A DNA stretch of 64,000 nt, from positions 62,001 to 126,000 of the forward strand of contig JAJRSD010000061.1 in NCBI GenBank assembly GCA_024278975.1, in the 5' to 3' direction. This DNA is from Bacteroidota bacterium. Lineage in GTDB: Bacteria > Bacteroidota > Bacteroidia > Bacteroidales > Prolixibacteraceae. The position numbers and the translations under genes are program-made. Under the pieces are notes generated by a model that did no database searches, was not told the origin of the DNA, and saw only the letters and a program-made list of their open reading frames with translations. Below are positions 1 to 8,639 of this stretch, one piece after another. Position 1 is the stretch's first letter, and each line of letters opens with the position of its first letter.

Positions 1-921
1 TCGTATTCCAAATTTAGTTTGGGCTTGGTCAACTGTTTTACTACCATTTTTAAGCTGAATAACGGCTGTGTATAAATTTGGTGTTTCCGTGTCCCACAAT
101 TTTGGACTTAGAACTTCTATATTTTGTTGAACAGAAATACTTTTTGAAGATTCAATTTCTACCATCTTTTCTGAAGTTGCAACTGTTTCTCCATTGGCAG
201 TTTGAATTTTAATGATAACGTTTAACTCCTCGTTTTCTGAAGTTGAGTTTACAATTTTGGTTTCAATATTTACAGTAGCTTTTTCGGTGGAAACTTTGGG
301 CGTGGTAATATAATTTCCCCACAAATCGACATAAATTGGAGTCGTTTTAATGAGTTCTACATTTCGATAAATACCTGAACCACTGTACCAGCGTGAGTTT
401 TCGCCTTCGTTTTTTACCTGAACTGCCAATACATTTTCCTCGCCAACAGGATTTAAGAACTTTGTTAAATTGTAAGAAAAAGCTGAATATCCGTAGGGTT
501 GATTTCCGAGGTGGTGTCCATTTATCCAAACATCGGAATTCATATAAACACCATCGAACAAAATTTTTATAATTTTATCAGCATCGGTTTTATTCAGTGT
601 AAAATGTTTACGATACCAGGCTGTTCCTCCCACAACATGCCCGGTTGATGCGCCTCCTGCACTCTCTTCAGAAAAAGGTCCAATCTGTTTTACTCCCTCC
701 TTTTCGGGTAAATCTTCTATACTATAATCGTGTGGTAAATTTAAAACCCTCCAATCGGAATCGTCAAAATCCAATTTTTCAGCACCGGAAATATCTGCAC
801 GTACAAACTTCCAGTTATCGTTAAACTGAACTTCTCTTTCAAAAGAGCTATTTTGAATTGAACACGAGTTTTGTAGAAAAAGACCTGCAAGAGATAAAAG
901 AAAAAATAAATAAGTTTTCAT
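1..921 (-). CDS. GH2-family beta-galactosidase-like hydrolase, N-terminal part (cut by window edge)
   Basis: The reading frame is open from an ATG at 921 to the left edge, giving 307 codons with no stop. It starts with a hydrophobic signal ending in LQNSC at Cys20, so it may be a lipoprotein, although the lipobox is weak. The visible part is the GH2 sugar-binding jelly roll (GTAWYRKHF near residue 100, then DVWINGHHLGNQPYGYSAF and SGIYRNVEL) followed by the immunoglobulin-like domain. The catalytic barrel lies outside the window, so substrate cannot be judged. Exported GH2 enzymes of this kind remove terminal beta-linked sugars such as galactose or glucuronate. It runs in the same direction as the dehydrogenase gene upstream, 42 bp away. 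Confidence 0.85.
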   Translation of the reverse strand, partial: MKTYLFFLLSLAGLFLQNSCSIQNSSFEREVQFNDNWKFVRADISGAEKLDFDDSDWRVLNLPHDYSIEDLPEKEGVKQIGPFSEESAGGASTGHVVGGTAWYRKHFTLNKTDADKIIKILFDGVYMNSDVWINGHHLGNQPYGYSAFSYNLTKFLNPVGEENVLAVQVKNEGENSRWYSGSGIYRNVELIKTTPIYVDLWGNYITTPKVSTEKATVNIETKIVNSTSENEELNVIIKIQTANGETVATSEKMVEIESSKSISVQQNIEVLSPKLWDTETPNLYTAVIQLKNGSKTVDQAQTKFGIR

Positions 922-923
922 CA

Positions 924-961
924 GTTAGTTTTAATTAAAAAAATCAAATTGTAAAACTAAC
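924..961. repeat. 10-bp inverted repeat between the GH2 and dehydrogenase genes
   Basis: GTTAGTTTTA at 924-933 is matched by TAAAACTAAC at 952-961, with an 18-base AT-rich loop. It fills the 42-bp gap between two reverse-strand genes. There is no T-run after the stem on the reverse strand, so it is not a convincing intrinsic terminator. It may be a weak processing or attenuation hairpin. Confidence 0.4.
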
Positions 962-963
962 AA

Positions 964-2328
964 TTACTTTACAACTATCGTTTTAATATTCATAAATTCT
1001 TTTATGCCCTGCGCCGATAGTTCGCGTCCGTAGCCACTCTCTTTAATTCCGCCAAAAGGCAACCGGGGATCGGACTTTACAAAATCGTTAATAAAACAGC
1101 AACCTGCATCAATACTTATTTCAGCAATATTTTCGCCCATTTTTATATTGCTTGTAAATATTGCAGCACCCAATCCAAACTCTGTATCGTTGGCAACCCG
1201 AATTGCCTCTTTTTCATCCTTAACTTTAATAACAGATGCAACCGGACCAAACAACTCTTCGTCGTAAGCGGGCATTCCGGGTTTAACATTTTCCAAAATT
1301 GTAGGTGGATAAAAAGCACCTTTCCGCAGTGGAATCTCGCCACCAATAATTACTTCGGCACCTTTTTCAACCGAATCTAAAACTTGCTGATGTATTTCAT
1401 CTCGCAAATCGGTTCTCGCCATCGGTCCCATTGTTGACTCCTCGTCGCAAGGATCGCCAAAATATGCAGCATTCATTTCGTGTGTAAAATGTTCGAGGAA
1501 TTCGGGATAAGCATCTTCCACAACAATAAAACGCTTGGCTGCGATACAACTTTGTCCGGCATTTAAAAGTCGTCCGGCAGCACATTTTTTAGCTGCATCT
1601 TTTAAATCGGCATCTTTTAAAATAATATACGGATCGCTGCCGCCAAGCTCCAGAACACATTTTTTAAGTTGACTTCCGGCAATGGAAGCCACACTTTTTC
1701 CGGCAGGTGTACTTCCTGTTAAACTCACCGCTTTTATTGCAGGGTGTTTAATAACGTTTTTAACCAGTCCGCTTCCAATCAACAAAGTACGAAAAACATT
1801 TTCAGGAAAACCTGCTTCGCGAATGAGTTCTTCGATTGCCACAGCACACCCGGGAACATTGCTGGCATGTTTTAAAACCGCCGTATTTCCGGCCATTAAA
1901 GTTGGTGCTAAAAATCTAAAAACCTGCCAGAACGGAAAATTCCATGGCATTACCGCCAGAATTGTTCCAAGTGGCTGATAAGAAACAAAAGAGCGGGTAG
2001 CTTCGGTTGCAATAATTTCATTCTCTAAAATCATCTCCGCATTTTGAGCATAATAATCGCAAACCCAGGCACACTTTTCAATCTCGGCGATCCCCTCATT
2101 TTTAACTTTACCCATTTCGAGAGCCATTAGTTGGGCAAGTTCTGTTTTTTTACTTTTCAACAAAGATGACAAATTTTGCATACAATCACTTCGGTGCTTA
2201 AATGTCGTGTTACGCCAGTGATGCCAGGTTTTATCGACTGCATTTATAATTTGCTCAACACCTTTTGCTGAATGAGATTCGTACGATTTAATGGTTTTAC
2301 CAGTAGTTGGATTTATAGATTTTAGCAT
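964..2328 (-). CDS. Aldehyde dehydrogenase, succinate-semialdehyde dehydrogenase (Sad/GabD) type
   Basis: This 454-residue soluble enzyme oxidises an aldehyde to an acid with NAD(P)+. The ALDH fold is complete: the MPWNFPFWQ nucleotide-binding segment near residue 127, the GSTPAGK turn near 205, general-base Glu227 in LELGG, and catalytic Cys261 in NAGQSC. Length and the NAGQSCIAAKR motif match the short Sad/YneI-like succinate-semialdehyde dehydrogenases. These feed succinate semialdehyde from GABA or related compounds into the TCA cycle. The exact substrate is inferred from family resemblance. The gene appears to stand alone, with its own 218-bp upstream region shared with the divergent Crp/Fnr gene. 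Confidence 0.88.
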   Translation of the reverse strand: MLKSINPTTGKTIKSYESHSAKGVEQIINAVDKTWHHWRNTTFKHRSDCMQNLSSLLKSKKTELAQLMALEMGKVKNEGIAEIEKCAWVCDYYAQNAEMILENEIIATEATRSFVSYQPLGTILAVMPWNFPFWQVFRFLAPTLMAGNTAVLKHASNVPGCAVAIEELIREAGFPENVFRTLLIGSGLVKNVIKHPAIKAVSLTGSTPAGKSVASIAGSQLKKCVLELGGSDPYIILKDADLKDAAKKCAAGRLLNAGQSCIAAKRFIVVEDAYPEFLEHFTHEMNAAYFGDPCDEESTMGPMARTDLRDEIHQQVLDSVEKGAEVIIGGEIPLRKGAFYPPTILENVKPGMPAYDEELFGPVASVIKVKDEKEAIRVANDTEFGLGAAIFTSNIKMGENIAEISIDAGCCFINDFVKSDPRLPFGGIKESGYGRELSAQGIKEFMNIKTIVVK

Positions 2329-2546
2329 AATAATTAGATATTTTTAGTAAATCTAAGTTACGAAAAAAATTATATGAACAAGAAATAATCACACCAAATG
2401 CAAGCTAAATTCCTAAAGGTATTGATTTTTTTATGGTAATAAATGATACAATTTTGCAACACTAAAAATTGCAAATATATGGTATAGAATTGTAAATTTT
2501 ATTAATATTGTGTTCAGTTTTATTTAATCATATTTAAGCGTGTGAA

Positions 2547-3248
2547 ATGAGAAGTGCAATTAAAAGGCCCACCGAAGAAGAGACCAATTTAAGTGGGTTT
2601 CAACTGTTTATGAAATTAAAGGAAGAGGAGTTTAATCGTTTAAATTACGAAAAAACCTGTTCGTTATACAAAAAAGGTACAATAATTTATCGCGAAGGAA
2701 GCAGACTTACTGGTTTTTTCTGTGTTACAAAAGGTATTGTAAAAATATATAAAACTGGTATCGACGGAAAAGAGCAAATTATCAGGTTTGCAAAAAAAGG
2801 CGAAATTATTGCGTACCGGTCGTTGTTAAGTCAAGAGTCGGCTTGTACAACTGCCAAGGTAATTGAAGAAGCTGTTTTGTGCCATATTCCGTATCAGACA
2901 TTACTGTTCCTTATTGAAAACAACTGGAAGTTTTCGCATCACATGTTACAAATTGTTTGTACCGAATTACGCCAGGCAAATGATTACATAACCGATATTG
3001 CACAGAAAACTGTTCGCGAAAGATTGGCAGAAGTTCTGTTGCTTTTAAAAGAAAATTTTGAACTTGACAACCAGAATACTTTACAAATTTCGTTAACGCG
3101 CGAAGAGCTGGCAAATATTGTGGGTACGGCAACCGAGTCGGTTATTCGTTTACTGTCAGAATTTAAACACGACAAATTAATTGAGTTACAAGGGCGAAAA
3201 ATCAAGTTTCTTGATATCACCAAGTTACGAAGAGTTGCAAATATTTAA
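2547..3248 (+). CDS. Crp/Fnr-family transcriptional regulator
   Basis: This 233-residue protein has an N-terminal cyclic-nucleotide-binding-type beta barrel (about residues 30-125, with the conserved YKKGTIIYREG and GIVKIYKTG strands). A dimer helix and a C-terminal winged helix-turn-helix follow (about 160-220, LTREELANIVGTATESVIRLL). There is no N-terminal cysteine cluster like that of E. coli Fnr, so an oxygen-sensing Fe-S site is unlikely and the ligand is unknown. It is divergent from the aldehyde dehydrogenase and is followed by a good intrinsic terminator, so it is probably monocistronic. Its target is not evident; control of the divergent dehydrogenase is possible but unproven. Confidence 0.88.
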   Translation: MRSAIKRPTEEETNLSGFQLFMKLKEEEFNRLNYEKTCSLYKKGTIIYREGSRLTGFFCVTKGIVKIYKTGIDGKEQIIRFAKKGEIIAYRSLLSQESACTTAKVIEEAVLCHIPYQTLLFLIENNWKFSHHMLQIVCTELRQANDYITDIAQKTVRERLAEVLLLLKENFELDNQNTLQISLTREELANIVGTATESVIRLLSEFKHDKLIELQGRKIKFLDITKLRRVANI

Positions 3249-3271
3249 ACCGGTTTTATTCCGGTTTTTTT
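3247..3271 (+). terminator. Intrinsic terminator of the Crp/Fnr gene
   Basis: A perfect 7-bp stem (AAACCGG at 3247-3253 with CCGGTTT at 3261-3267), a 7-base loop and a T-run to 3271 overlap the stop codon of the regulator. Confidence 0.8.
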
Positions 3272-3295
3272 GTAATTCGAAACAACTAAGTTTTT

Positions 3296-4078
3296 ATGCA
3301 AAAACGTCACAAAAACAAGCAACAATATTTTGATGAACAGGCAAAAACTACAAAGAAATTTGTTGTTCCTTATTTGTCAGACTTATTGGATATTAACAAT
3401 AATAGCAGCGTTTTAGAAATTGGCTGTGCCGAAGCCGGAAATTTAAAACCATTTGTTGATTTAGGCTGTAAAGTTACCGGAATAGACATTGCTTGTGGCA
3501 GAATTGAATTGGCAAAAGAGTTCTACAAAAATCATAAAAACAGAGAAAATCTGGAATTTATTTGCGATGACATTTACAATGTAAAACCATCGGATAAAAA
3601 ATACGATGTAATTATAATGCGCGATGTAATCGAGCACATTCCAAATCAGGAAATATTTATGGGATTTGTAAAAGAGTTCCTGAAAAAAGATGGAAAATTC
3701 TTTCTTGGTTTTCCTCCCTGGCAAAATCCTTTTGGCGGCCATCAACAAGTTTGCAGGAATAAATTTCTATCCAAATTACCATATTTTCATATTCTACCCA
3801 GCCCGGTTTATAAGGCAATTTTAAAAGTTTTTGGCGAATCGGAAGGTACAATTAAAGGACTACTTGAAATAAAAGATACCGGAATTTCAATTGAACGTTT
3901 TGAACGTATTTTAAAAAAAGAAGGTTATACAATTAACAAACGGACATTCTATTTTATCAATCCAAATTACGAAACTAAGTTTGGTTTAAAACCCCGCAAA
4001 CTAATAAAACCAATCTCTTCAATTCCGTGGATTAGAAACTTTTTTACCACGGCAATGTATTATGTTGTTTCGAAATAA
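3296..4078 (+). CDS. Class I SAM-dependent methyltransferase
   Basis: This 260-residue Rossmann-fold methyltransferase shows motif I VLEIGCAEAGN at residues 39-49, the acidic ribose-binding segment GIDIACGRIELA near 62-73, and the post-I motif YDVIIMRDVIEHI at 103-115. This pattern is typical of the Methyltransf_11/UbiE-like group, whose substrates range from quinones to sugars and lipids. The C-terminal third (after about 130) is specific and carries hydrophobic patches, which suggests a bulky or membrane-associated acceptor. No neighbour identifies the substrate. It ends in a convergent arrangement with the EnvC-like peptidase, with a double hairpin between them. Confidence 0.8.
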   Translation: MQKRHKNKQQYFDEQAKTTKKFVVPYLSDLLDINNNSSVLEIGCAEAGNLKPFVDLGCKVTGIDIACGRIELAKEFYKNHKNRENLEFICDDIYNVKPSDKKYDVIIMRDVIEHIPNQEIFMGFVKEFLKKDGKFFLGFPPWQNPFGGHQQVCRNKFLSKLPYFHILPSPVYKAILKVFGESEGTIKGLLEIKDTGISIERFERILKKEGYTINKRTFYFINPNYETKFGLKPRKLIKPISSIPWIRNFFTTAMYYVVSK

Positions 4079-4082
4079 GGAA

Positions 4083-4130
4083 ATGGACTTTTCAAGTCCA
4101 TTAAAAAAAATGCCGGACTTGAAAAGTCCG
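4083..4130. terminator. Double-hairpin bidirectional terminator or dispersed repeat
   Basis: Two short palindromes stand side by side in the 60-bp convergent gap. The first, at 4083-4101, centres on GGACTTTTCAAGTCC; the second, at 4114-4130, on GGACTTGAAAAGTCC. Each core is the exact reverse complement of the other, so two small hairpins or one long stem can form. An A8 run between them would be a U-run for transcripts of the reverse strand. Position suggests termination in both directions; the paired-core layout also resembles a dispersed intergenic repeat. Confidence 0.55.
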
Positions 4131-4138
4131 ACTCCCGA

Positions 4139-5329
4139 TTACCTTCCAATCCAATCTTCGGGATTAAGTTTCTGACTTTCGTGCCAAATTTGAAATTTTA
4201 GGATCGATTTACTTCCATCGTCTTTATCGAAATAAACCGTACCAATAATTTGTTTTGTAGATATTTTATCGCCCTTTTTAACAACCACTTCGCGCAAATT
4301 AGAATATACACTCAGATACTTTCCGTGCCGAATAATTACGGCAGAGTTACCTCCCGAAATACCGAAAACCCGGCTTACTTCGCCATTAAAAACAGCCCGT
4401 ACTTTAGAACCAATTTCGGTAGCAATATTTATCCCATTATTTTTTATCTGAACATTTGTTAATACGGGGTGCTGATGAATTCCGAAATGCTCGATAATAA
4501 TGCCGCGTTCAACCGGCCAGGGCAATTTTCTTTTGTTTTGTGCAAAATTATCTCCCACTAATTTTTGTTCAGGAGTAAGTGCAAATCCCGAGCCACCAGA
4601 CTCCCGGCTTTTTCGTGCTTCCTCTTCTATGATACGCTGAATTTCGCGTTCCAACTGCTGTTCAATTCGTTGTTGTTGTTTTAGTTTCTGACGCAATTTT
4701 CGTTGCTCGCCATGTAATTTTTTATACTCCGAATTTTGCTGCAATTTTTCGCTGGTCAATTGTTGAGTTTCTTTCTGAGTTTCGCCAATTAACTGATGCT
4801 TAATTTGTTTTTGTTGCTCCAGATTTTCAATCTTTTCGCTTAAAACCAACTGCATTGTTAATATAACTTCAGCCTGATTTTCGCGATACGCAGTGTACCT
4901 TTTCAAATACAAAAACCGGCGATGTGCCTGATTAACATTTTCTGCCGATAATAGAAACAGTATATTATCGTAGGCATTTCTATTCCGGTAAGCAGAGCGT
5001 ATTAACTCGGCATACTCATTTTTAATTTGCTCAATATCGGTATTAAGCATTTCTATTACCATGGAATTATTGTCTATAAATTCCTGATAAACAGCTATTT
5101 CGCTATTTATAGTTGAAATTATAGTATTACGTTGATTGATTTTGCTATTTATAAGACGCAACCTGTTTAATGAAGACTGTTCGTTTTTTTGAACCTCTTT
5201 TAGCAAGCGGGTAGTGTATTCAATTTCGTTGGCTGCATCCTGTTTTTTCTTTTGCAAATCGCTTATCGATTGCGCTTTAGAAATTAAATTGAGAATCAGA
5301 AAAAAAACGATAATAAACAAAATTCTCAT
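4139..5329 (-). CDS. EnvC-like murein hydrolase activator (degenerate M23/LytM domain)
   Basis: This 396-residue exported protein has a signal peptide (residues 1-19), a long coiled coil (about 20-245, rich in Q, E, K and R) and a C-terminal LytM/M23 fold (about 275-396). The M23 zinc ligands are not conserved. The first H-x(3)-D site reads NNGINIAT and the final H-x-H reads KFQIW. This loss is the hallmark of EnvC/NlpD-type proteins, which activate N-acetylmuramyl amidases at the division site rather than cutting peptidoglycan themselves. It lies 25 bp downstream of the DUF4292 gene in a TPR - DUF4292 - LytM run typical of Bacteroidota. That order suggests a role in envelope biogenesis. Confidence 0.85.
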   Translation of the reverse strand: MRILFIIVFFLILNLISKAQSISDLQKKKQDAANEIEYTTRLLKEVQKNEQSSLNRLRLINSKINQRNTIISTINSEIAVYQEFIDNNSMVIEMLNTDIEQIKNEYAELIRSAYRNRNAYDNILFLLSAENVNQAHRRFLYLKRYTAYRENQAEVILTMQLVLSEKIENLEQQKQIKHQLIGETQKETQQLTSEKLQQNSEYKKLHGEQRKLRQKLKQQQRIEQQLEREIQRIIEEEARKSRESGGSGFALTPEQKLVGDNFAQNKRKLPWPVERGIIIEHFGIHQHPVLTNVQIKNNGINIATEIGSKVRAVFNGEVSRVFGISGGNSAVIIRHGKYLSVYSNLREVVVKKGDKISTKQIIGTVYFDKDDGSKSILKFQIWHESQKLNPEDWIGR

Positions 5330-5354
5330 TCGAAGTAATTTTTACGAATGTAAA

Positions 5355-6248
5355 CTAATCTACCTTAATTTGCTCGTATTTTTCGGGGATTTTAATGTTG
5401 AATGAATTTATTATATCAGTTGAAAAACCGGTCATTTTAAGTTTTAGTTTCATTTCGTTTTGTTCCGAATCAAATCCCAAATCTATTGCACCCGGATAAT
5501 CATTGTTTTGAATTTTAACAAAATTGTTAAAATTCATATTCATTTTTCGATCATTGGTTTTATCTTCTATTATCAACTCGGTTAAAGCAAAATTTGTGGG
5601 GTCAAAATACATCGTCTGAAGTATCAGAGCTTCATCGTCTAACCTCTTCATCCGCCGATCAATTTTACCTGTTTTTCCAATTTTACTTTTCTCCTCCATC
5701 TTAAAAATCTTTTTTGTTTTTTCAGACTGAAGAACATACATTCCATCTTCTACAAAAGATTTAAAAGTTTTAAAATCTTTGTCTTTAGAATCGTTACGAT
5801 ACGAGAATGCATGGTTTGATATTATTGACTGAACGGTAGCAAAATCGAGATCGATATTTAAAAAACTGCTCAGATATGAATAGTCGTCAACAAAATAATT
5901 TTTATCGATATAATTTACATATTTAACACTGTCGGGTGTAAGTAAAACCCTGCCAACCGGTATTTTTAATTTACTTATTGACACCAATATTTTTTCGTCT
6001 TTCAATGTCCTCAAATTAATAACAAAATTTGCTTTTTTATCGTTATTAGAAAACTGACAACTAATACGTTTAATAGTAAAATACTCGTAGTCGAACGCAT
6101 TTTGTTTCACATTCATCAAGAGTTTTCCGGCACTGATTGGTTTAACTGTAGAAGTTGGTAATTCGCGGGTTGAACGACACGATGATAACCAAAAAGTTAT
6201 CAATAAAAGCCCAATTACAGGAGATATATTATTCTGAATTTTTGCCAT
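5355..6248 (-). CDS. DUF4292-family outer-membrane lipoprotein
   Basis: This 297-residue protein has a hydrophobic signal ending in the lipobox LSSC (Cys about 24). The rest is beta-rich with a LolB/LppX-like pattern: GKLLMNVKQNAFDYEYFTIKRISCQF, then GRVLLTPDSVKYVNYIDKNYF in the middle of the protein. DUF4292 proteins are conserved in Bacteroidota without a proven function; the fold suggests binding of a lipid or lipoprotein. The start codon lies 3 bp after the stop of the TPR lipoprotein, so they are probably translationally coupled. Confidence 0.82.
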   Translation of the reverse strand: MAKIQNNISPVIGLLLITFWLSSCRSTRELPTSTVKPISAGKLLMNVKQNAFDYEYFTIKRISCQFSNNDKKANFVINLRTLKDEKILVSISKLKIPVGRVLLTPDSVKYVNYIDKNYFVDDYSYLSSFLNIDLDFATVQSIISNHAFSYRNDSKDKDFKTFKSFVEDGMYVLQSEKTKKIFKMEEKSKIGKTGKIDRRMKRLDDEALILQTMYFDPTNFALTELIIEDKTNDRKMNMNFNNFVKIQNNDYPGAIDLGFDSEQNEMKLKLKMTGFSTDIINSFNIKIPEKYEQIKVD

Positions 6249-6251
6249 TAT

Positions 6252-8012
6252 TTACTCTTCAAAATATTTCTGCTCCCGTATTTTACGCAGTAAAACCTCA
6301 GAATTTCCGCCGTTCTCTTTTGCCTTTTCCCAATACTCTTTTGCCTCGTCCAGTTTTTCCGACATAAATAAAATATCGCCGTAATGTTCGAGTAAAGTTG
6401 CATTTTTATCGCCACCATTTTTAATTGCCGATTCCATATAAAATTTTGCAAGTTTATATTCGCCCTTTTTAAACAGAACCCAGGCGTGTGTATCGAGATA
6501 TGTTGAGTTATTTGGAAATCGCTGCACAACTTTGCCACTCATTCTTTCAGCTTTATTTAAATCGCCACCATCGAGCGACAAATAATATGCATAATTATTC
6601 ATGGCAATATAGTTTTCAGGATCCAACGAAATAGCCTTGTCAAACAGTTTGAAAGCCTCTGGTTTTCTGTCCAATTTATAAACAGCTTCGCCTTTTAACA
6701 TCAAAAACTGACCTTCCAATTGTGGATTATCAATAATAAAATCTATCCCCTCTTCTGTAACTGTTATTGTCTCCTCAAATTTTTCTAACTGAATGGTTGC
6801 CACTGCATTTAACAAATATCCCTGCGGTTGATTTGGGAAAAGTCCGATGGTCTCTTTGCTGTGTTTATGAAGTGCTTCCCAATCTTGCAAATCGTTATCG
6901 ATAAACAAAACCCGTTCCCACATCATATAATCATCGGGCTGAATATCAAGTGCTTTTAAAAGTGCAATTCTCGCTTCGGGCAACTTTTGTTTTTTAAGCA
7001 AACTTTCGGCGTAAACTGTGTAAACCAAAAATTCGTCGGGGTGCTTTTCTAAAAGTATCTGTATAAGTTCTTCCTCTTTTTCGTCGGTAATTTTAGATTT
7101 TTCGCGGTTCGAAATTAACATCATATACAACTGCAACTTATTTTGAATATCAACATTATCACTGGAGAAACCAATTTTTGTCTCTTCGTATGCTTTATCA
7201 ATTTCACCGATAGAAATATAATAATTTGCCAACGAAAAATGAACAAATCCATTTTGTGGATCCATCACCAAAATCTTATTATAATTCTCCAAAGCCTTTA
7301 CACTATCGCCGGTACTCAAATATAAATCGGCTAATAATCCATAATATTTTGCTTCCTCCGGATCAAATTCAATCAACTTTTCTATCTCGTTAAAAGCCCC
7401 GTCGATATTACCCGATGTTACATACAACTGCTGTTTTGCCACAGAAAGTTGTTCGTTAATACCTGCTTTTTTTTCCATTAAATCGTAGGTTGCAATTGCC
7501 TCGTCGAACTTTTGAGCATTTGAAAGCAAAATTGCTTTTGTATATAAAAGCTCCATATTTTCCGGGTCGTCTTGCAAAAGCTGGGTGTAAATGTCGGCTG
7601 CTTCCGAAAACTTTCTCTGTTGCTGATAAATTTGTGCCAGCAACTGTTTGTACCACTTATTATCACCGTTTAAGCTTATTGCTTTTTCGAGCAATAAAGA
7701 TGCACTCGTAAAATCGTTATTTGCCGCATGTATATTTGCCAACTCGAACATTGCCGCCGATGAGTTCGGGTCAATTTCCAAACAACTCGATAAAAGCTGA
7801 ATGGCTTTTTGCATATTCCCAAACATTTTCTGTTTTAATGCCTCTAAAAACAGATACTCAAATTCCATCTGTTTTTGCTCTGCAATTTTCTCAACCGGCT
7901 TATTAACAGCGGCATTTGCAATTTCTTGTTCGGTAATTTTTTTTGTTCCCGAACAGGAAACAAAAACAACTGCCAAAACAAATATACTTATCCTAATTAT
8001 TGCTTTTTTCAT
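6252..8012 (-). CDS. TPR-repeat lipoprotein
   Basis: This 586-residue protein has a lipobox VSCS (Cys20) followed by around a dozen tetratricopeptide repeats. Clear copies include SAAMFELANIHAANNDFTSA near residue 90 and NYIAMNNYAYYLSLDGGDLNKAERM near 470. The repeats form a protein-binding superhelix in the periplasm or on the outer membrane. As first gene of the TPR - DUF4292 - EnvC-like run it probably scaffolds an envelope complex. The partner is not known. No enzymatic motif is present. Confidence 0.85.
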   Translation of the reverse strand: MKKAIIRISIFVLAVVFVSCSGTKKITEQEIANAAVNKPVEKIAEQKQMEFEYLFLEALKQKMFGNMQKAIQLLSSCLEIDPNSSAAMFELANIHAANNDFTSASLLLEKAISLNGDNKWYKQLLAQIYQQQRKFSEAADIYTQLLQDDPENMELLYTKAILLSNAQKFDEAIATYDLMEKKAGINEQLSVAKQQLYVTSGNIDGAFNEIEKLIEFDPEEAKYYGLLADLYLSTGDSVKALENYNKILVMDPQNGFVHFSLANYYISIGEIDKAYEETKIGFSSDNVDIQNKLQLYMMLISNREKSKITDEKEEELIQILLEKHPDEFLVYTVYAESLLKKQKLPEARIALLKALDIQPDDYMMWERVLFIDNDLQDWEALHKHSKETIGLFPNQPQGYLLNAVATIQLEKFEETITVTEEGIDFIIDNPQLEGQFLMLKGEAVYKLDRKPEAFKLFDKAISLDPENYIAMNNYAYYLSLDGGDLNKAERMSGKVVQRFPNNSTYLDTHAWVLFKKGEYKLAKFYMESAIKNGGDKNATLLEHYGDILFMSEKLDEAKEYWEKAKENGGNSEVLLRKIREQKYFEE

Positions 8013-8093
8013 CTCTCTCGTATTAATTACCCCATTATATCTATTTTTTTATTCCTTCCATCAGCTGACGAAAAGGTTAGGTGAGGCTTTTTT

Positions 8094-8528
8094 TTACTTT
8101 TTCCCGGTATGACCAAAACCACCCGCTCCCCTGTCGGTTTTATCTAACTCTTCAACCAAATTCCATTGCACAGTTTCGTGTGCAGCAATTATCATCTGGC
8201 AAATACGCTCGCCGTTTTCAATAACAAAGTTTTCGAGAGAAAGATTAATTAAAATGGTTCTAATCTCTCCGCGATAGTCTGCATCAATGGTTCCGGGAGT
8301 ATTTAAAACAGTAATTCCCTTTTTTAAAGCCAGTCCGCTTCTTGGTCTTATTTGCGCTTCGAAACCTTGTGGCAACTCAATAAACAAACCGGTCGGAATC
8401 AGTTTTCTCTCCATCGGTTTTAAAACAATCGATTCCTGAATATTGGCTCTTAAATCCATTCCTGCCGACATTTCTGTACTGTACGCAGGCAATTCATTTT
8501 TCGATTTATTAACGATTTTAATCTGCAT
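8094..8528 (-). CDS. dut: dUTP diphosphatase
   Basis: This 144-residue enzyme hydrolyses dUTP to dUMP and pyrophosphate, which keeps uracil out of DNA and supplies dTMP synthesis. All five trimeric dUTPase motifs are visible: AGMDLRA near residue 23, [10 protein letters not shown] near 62-71, the [13 protein letters not shown] motif with the catalytic Asp near 76-88, and the C-terminal [10 protein letters not shown] arm that closes over the substrate. Length and motif order are standard. A TATCTTTG -7 box lies 26 bp upstream of the ATG. Confidence 0.96.
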   Translation of the reverse strand: MQIKIVNKSKNELPAYSTEMSAGMDLRANIQESIVLKPMERKLIPTGLFIELPQGFEAQIRPRSGLALKKGITVLNTPGTIDADYRGEIRTILINLSLENFVIENGERICQMIIAAHETVQWNLVEELDKTDRGAGGFGHTGKK

Positions 8529-8553
8529 TTCTTACTCTGTTTTTTAAAGAACG

Positions 8554-8561
8554 CAAAGATA
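8554..8561 (-). promoter_or_regulatory. -7 box of the dut promoter
   Basis: TATCTTTG on the reverse strand matches the Bacteroidota -7 consensus TAnnTTTG and sits 26-33 bp before the dut start. No clear -33 TTTG element is seen at the expected distance. Confidence 0.5.
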
Positions 8562-8639
8562 TAGAAATTAAAAGAGAGTGAGGTTTGATTAAACAATAAT
8601 TATAAAATTGACTTCCAAAATTAACTTGCTGAATAACAA

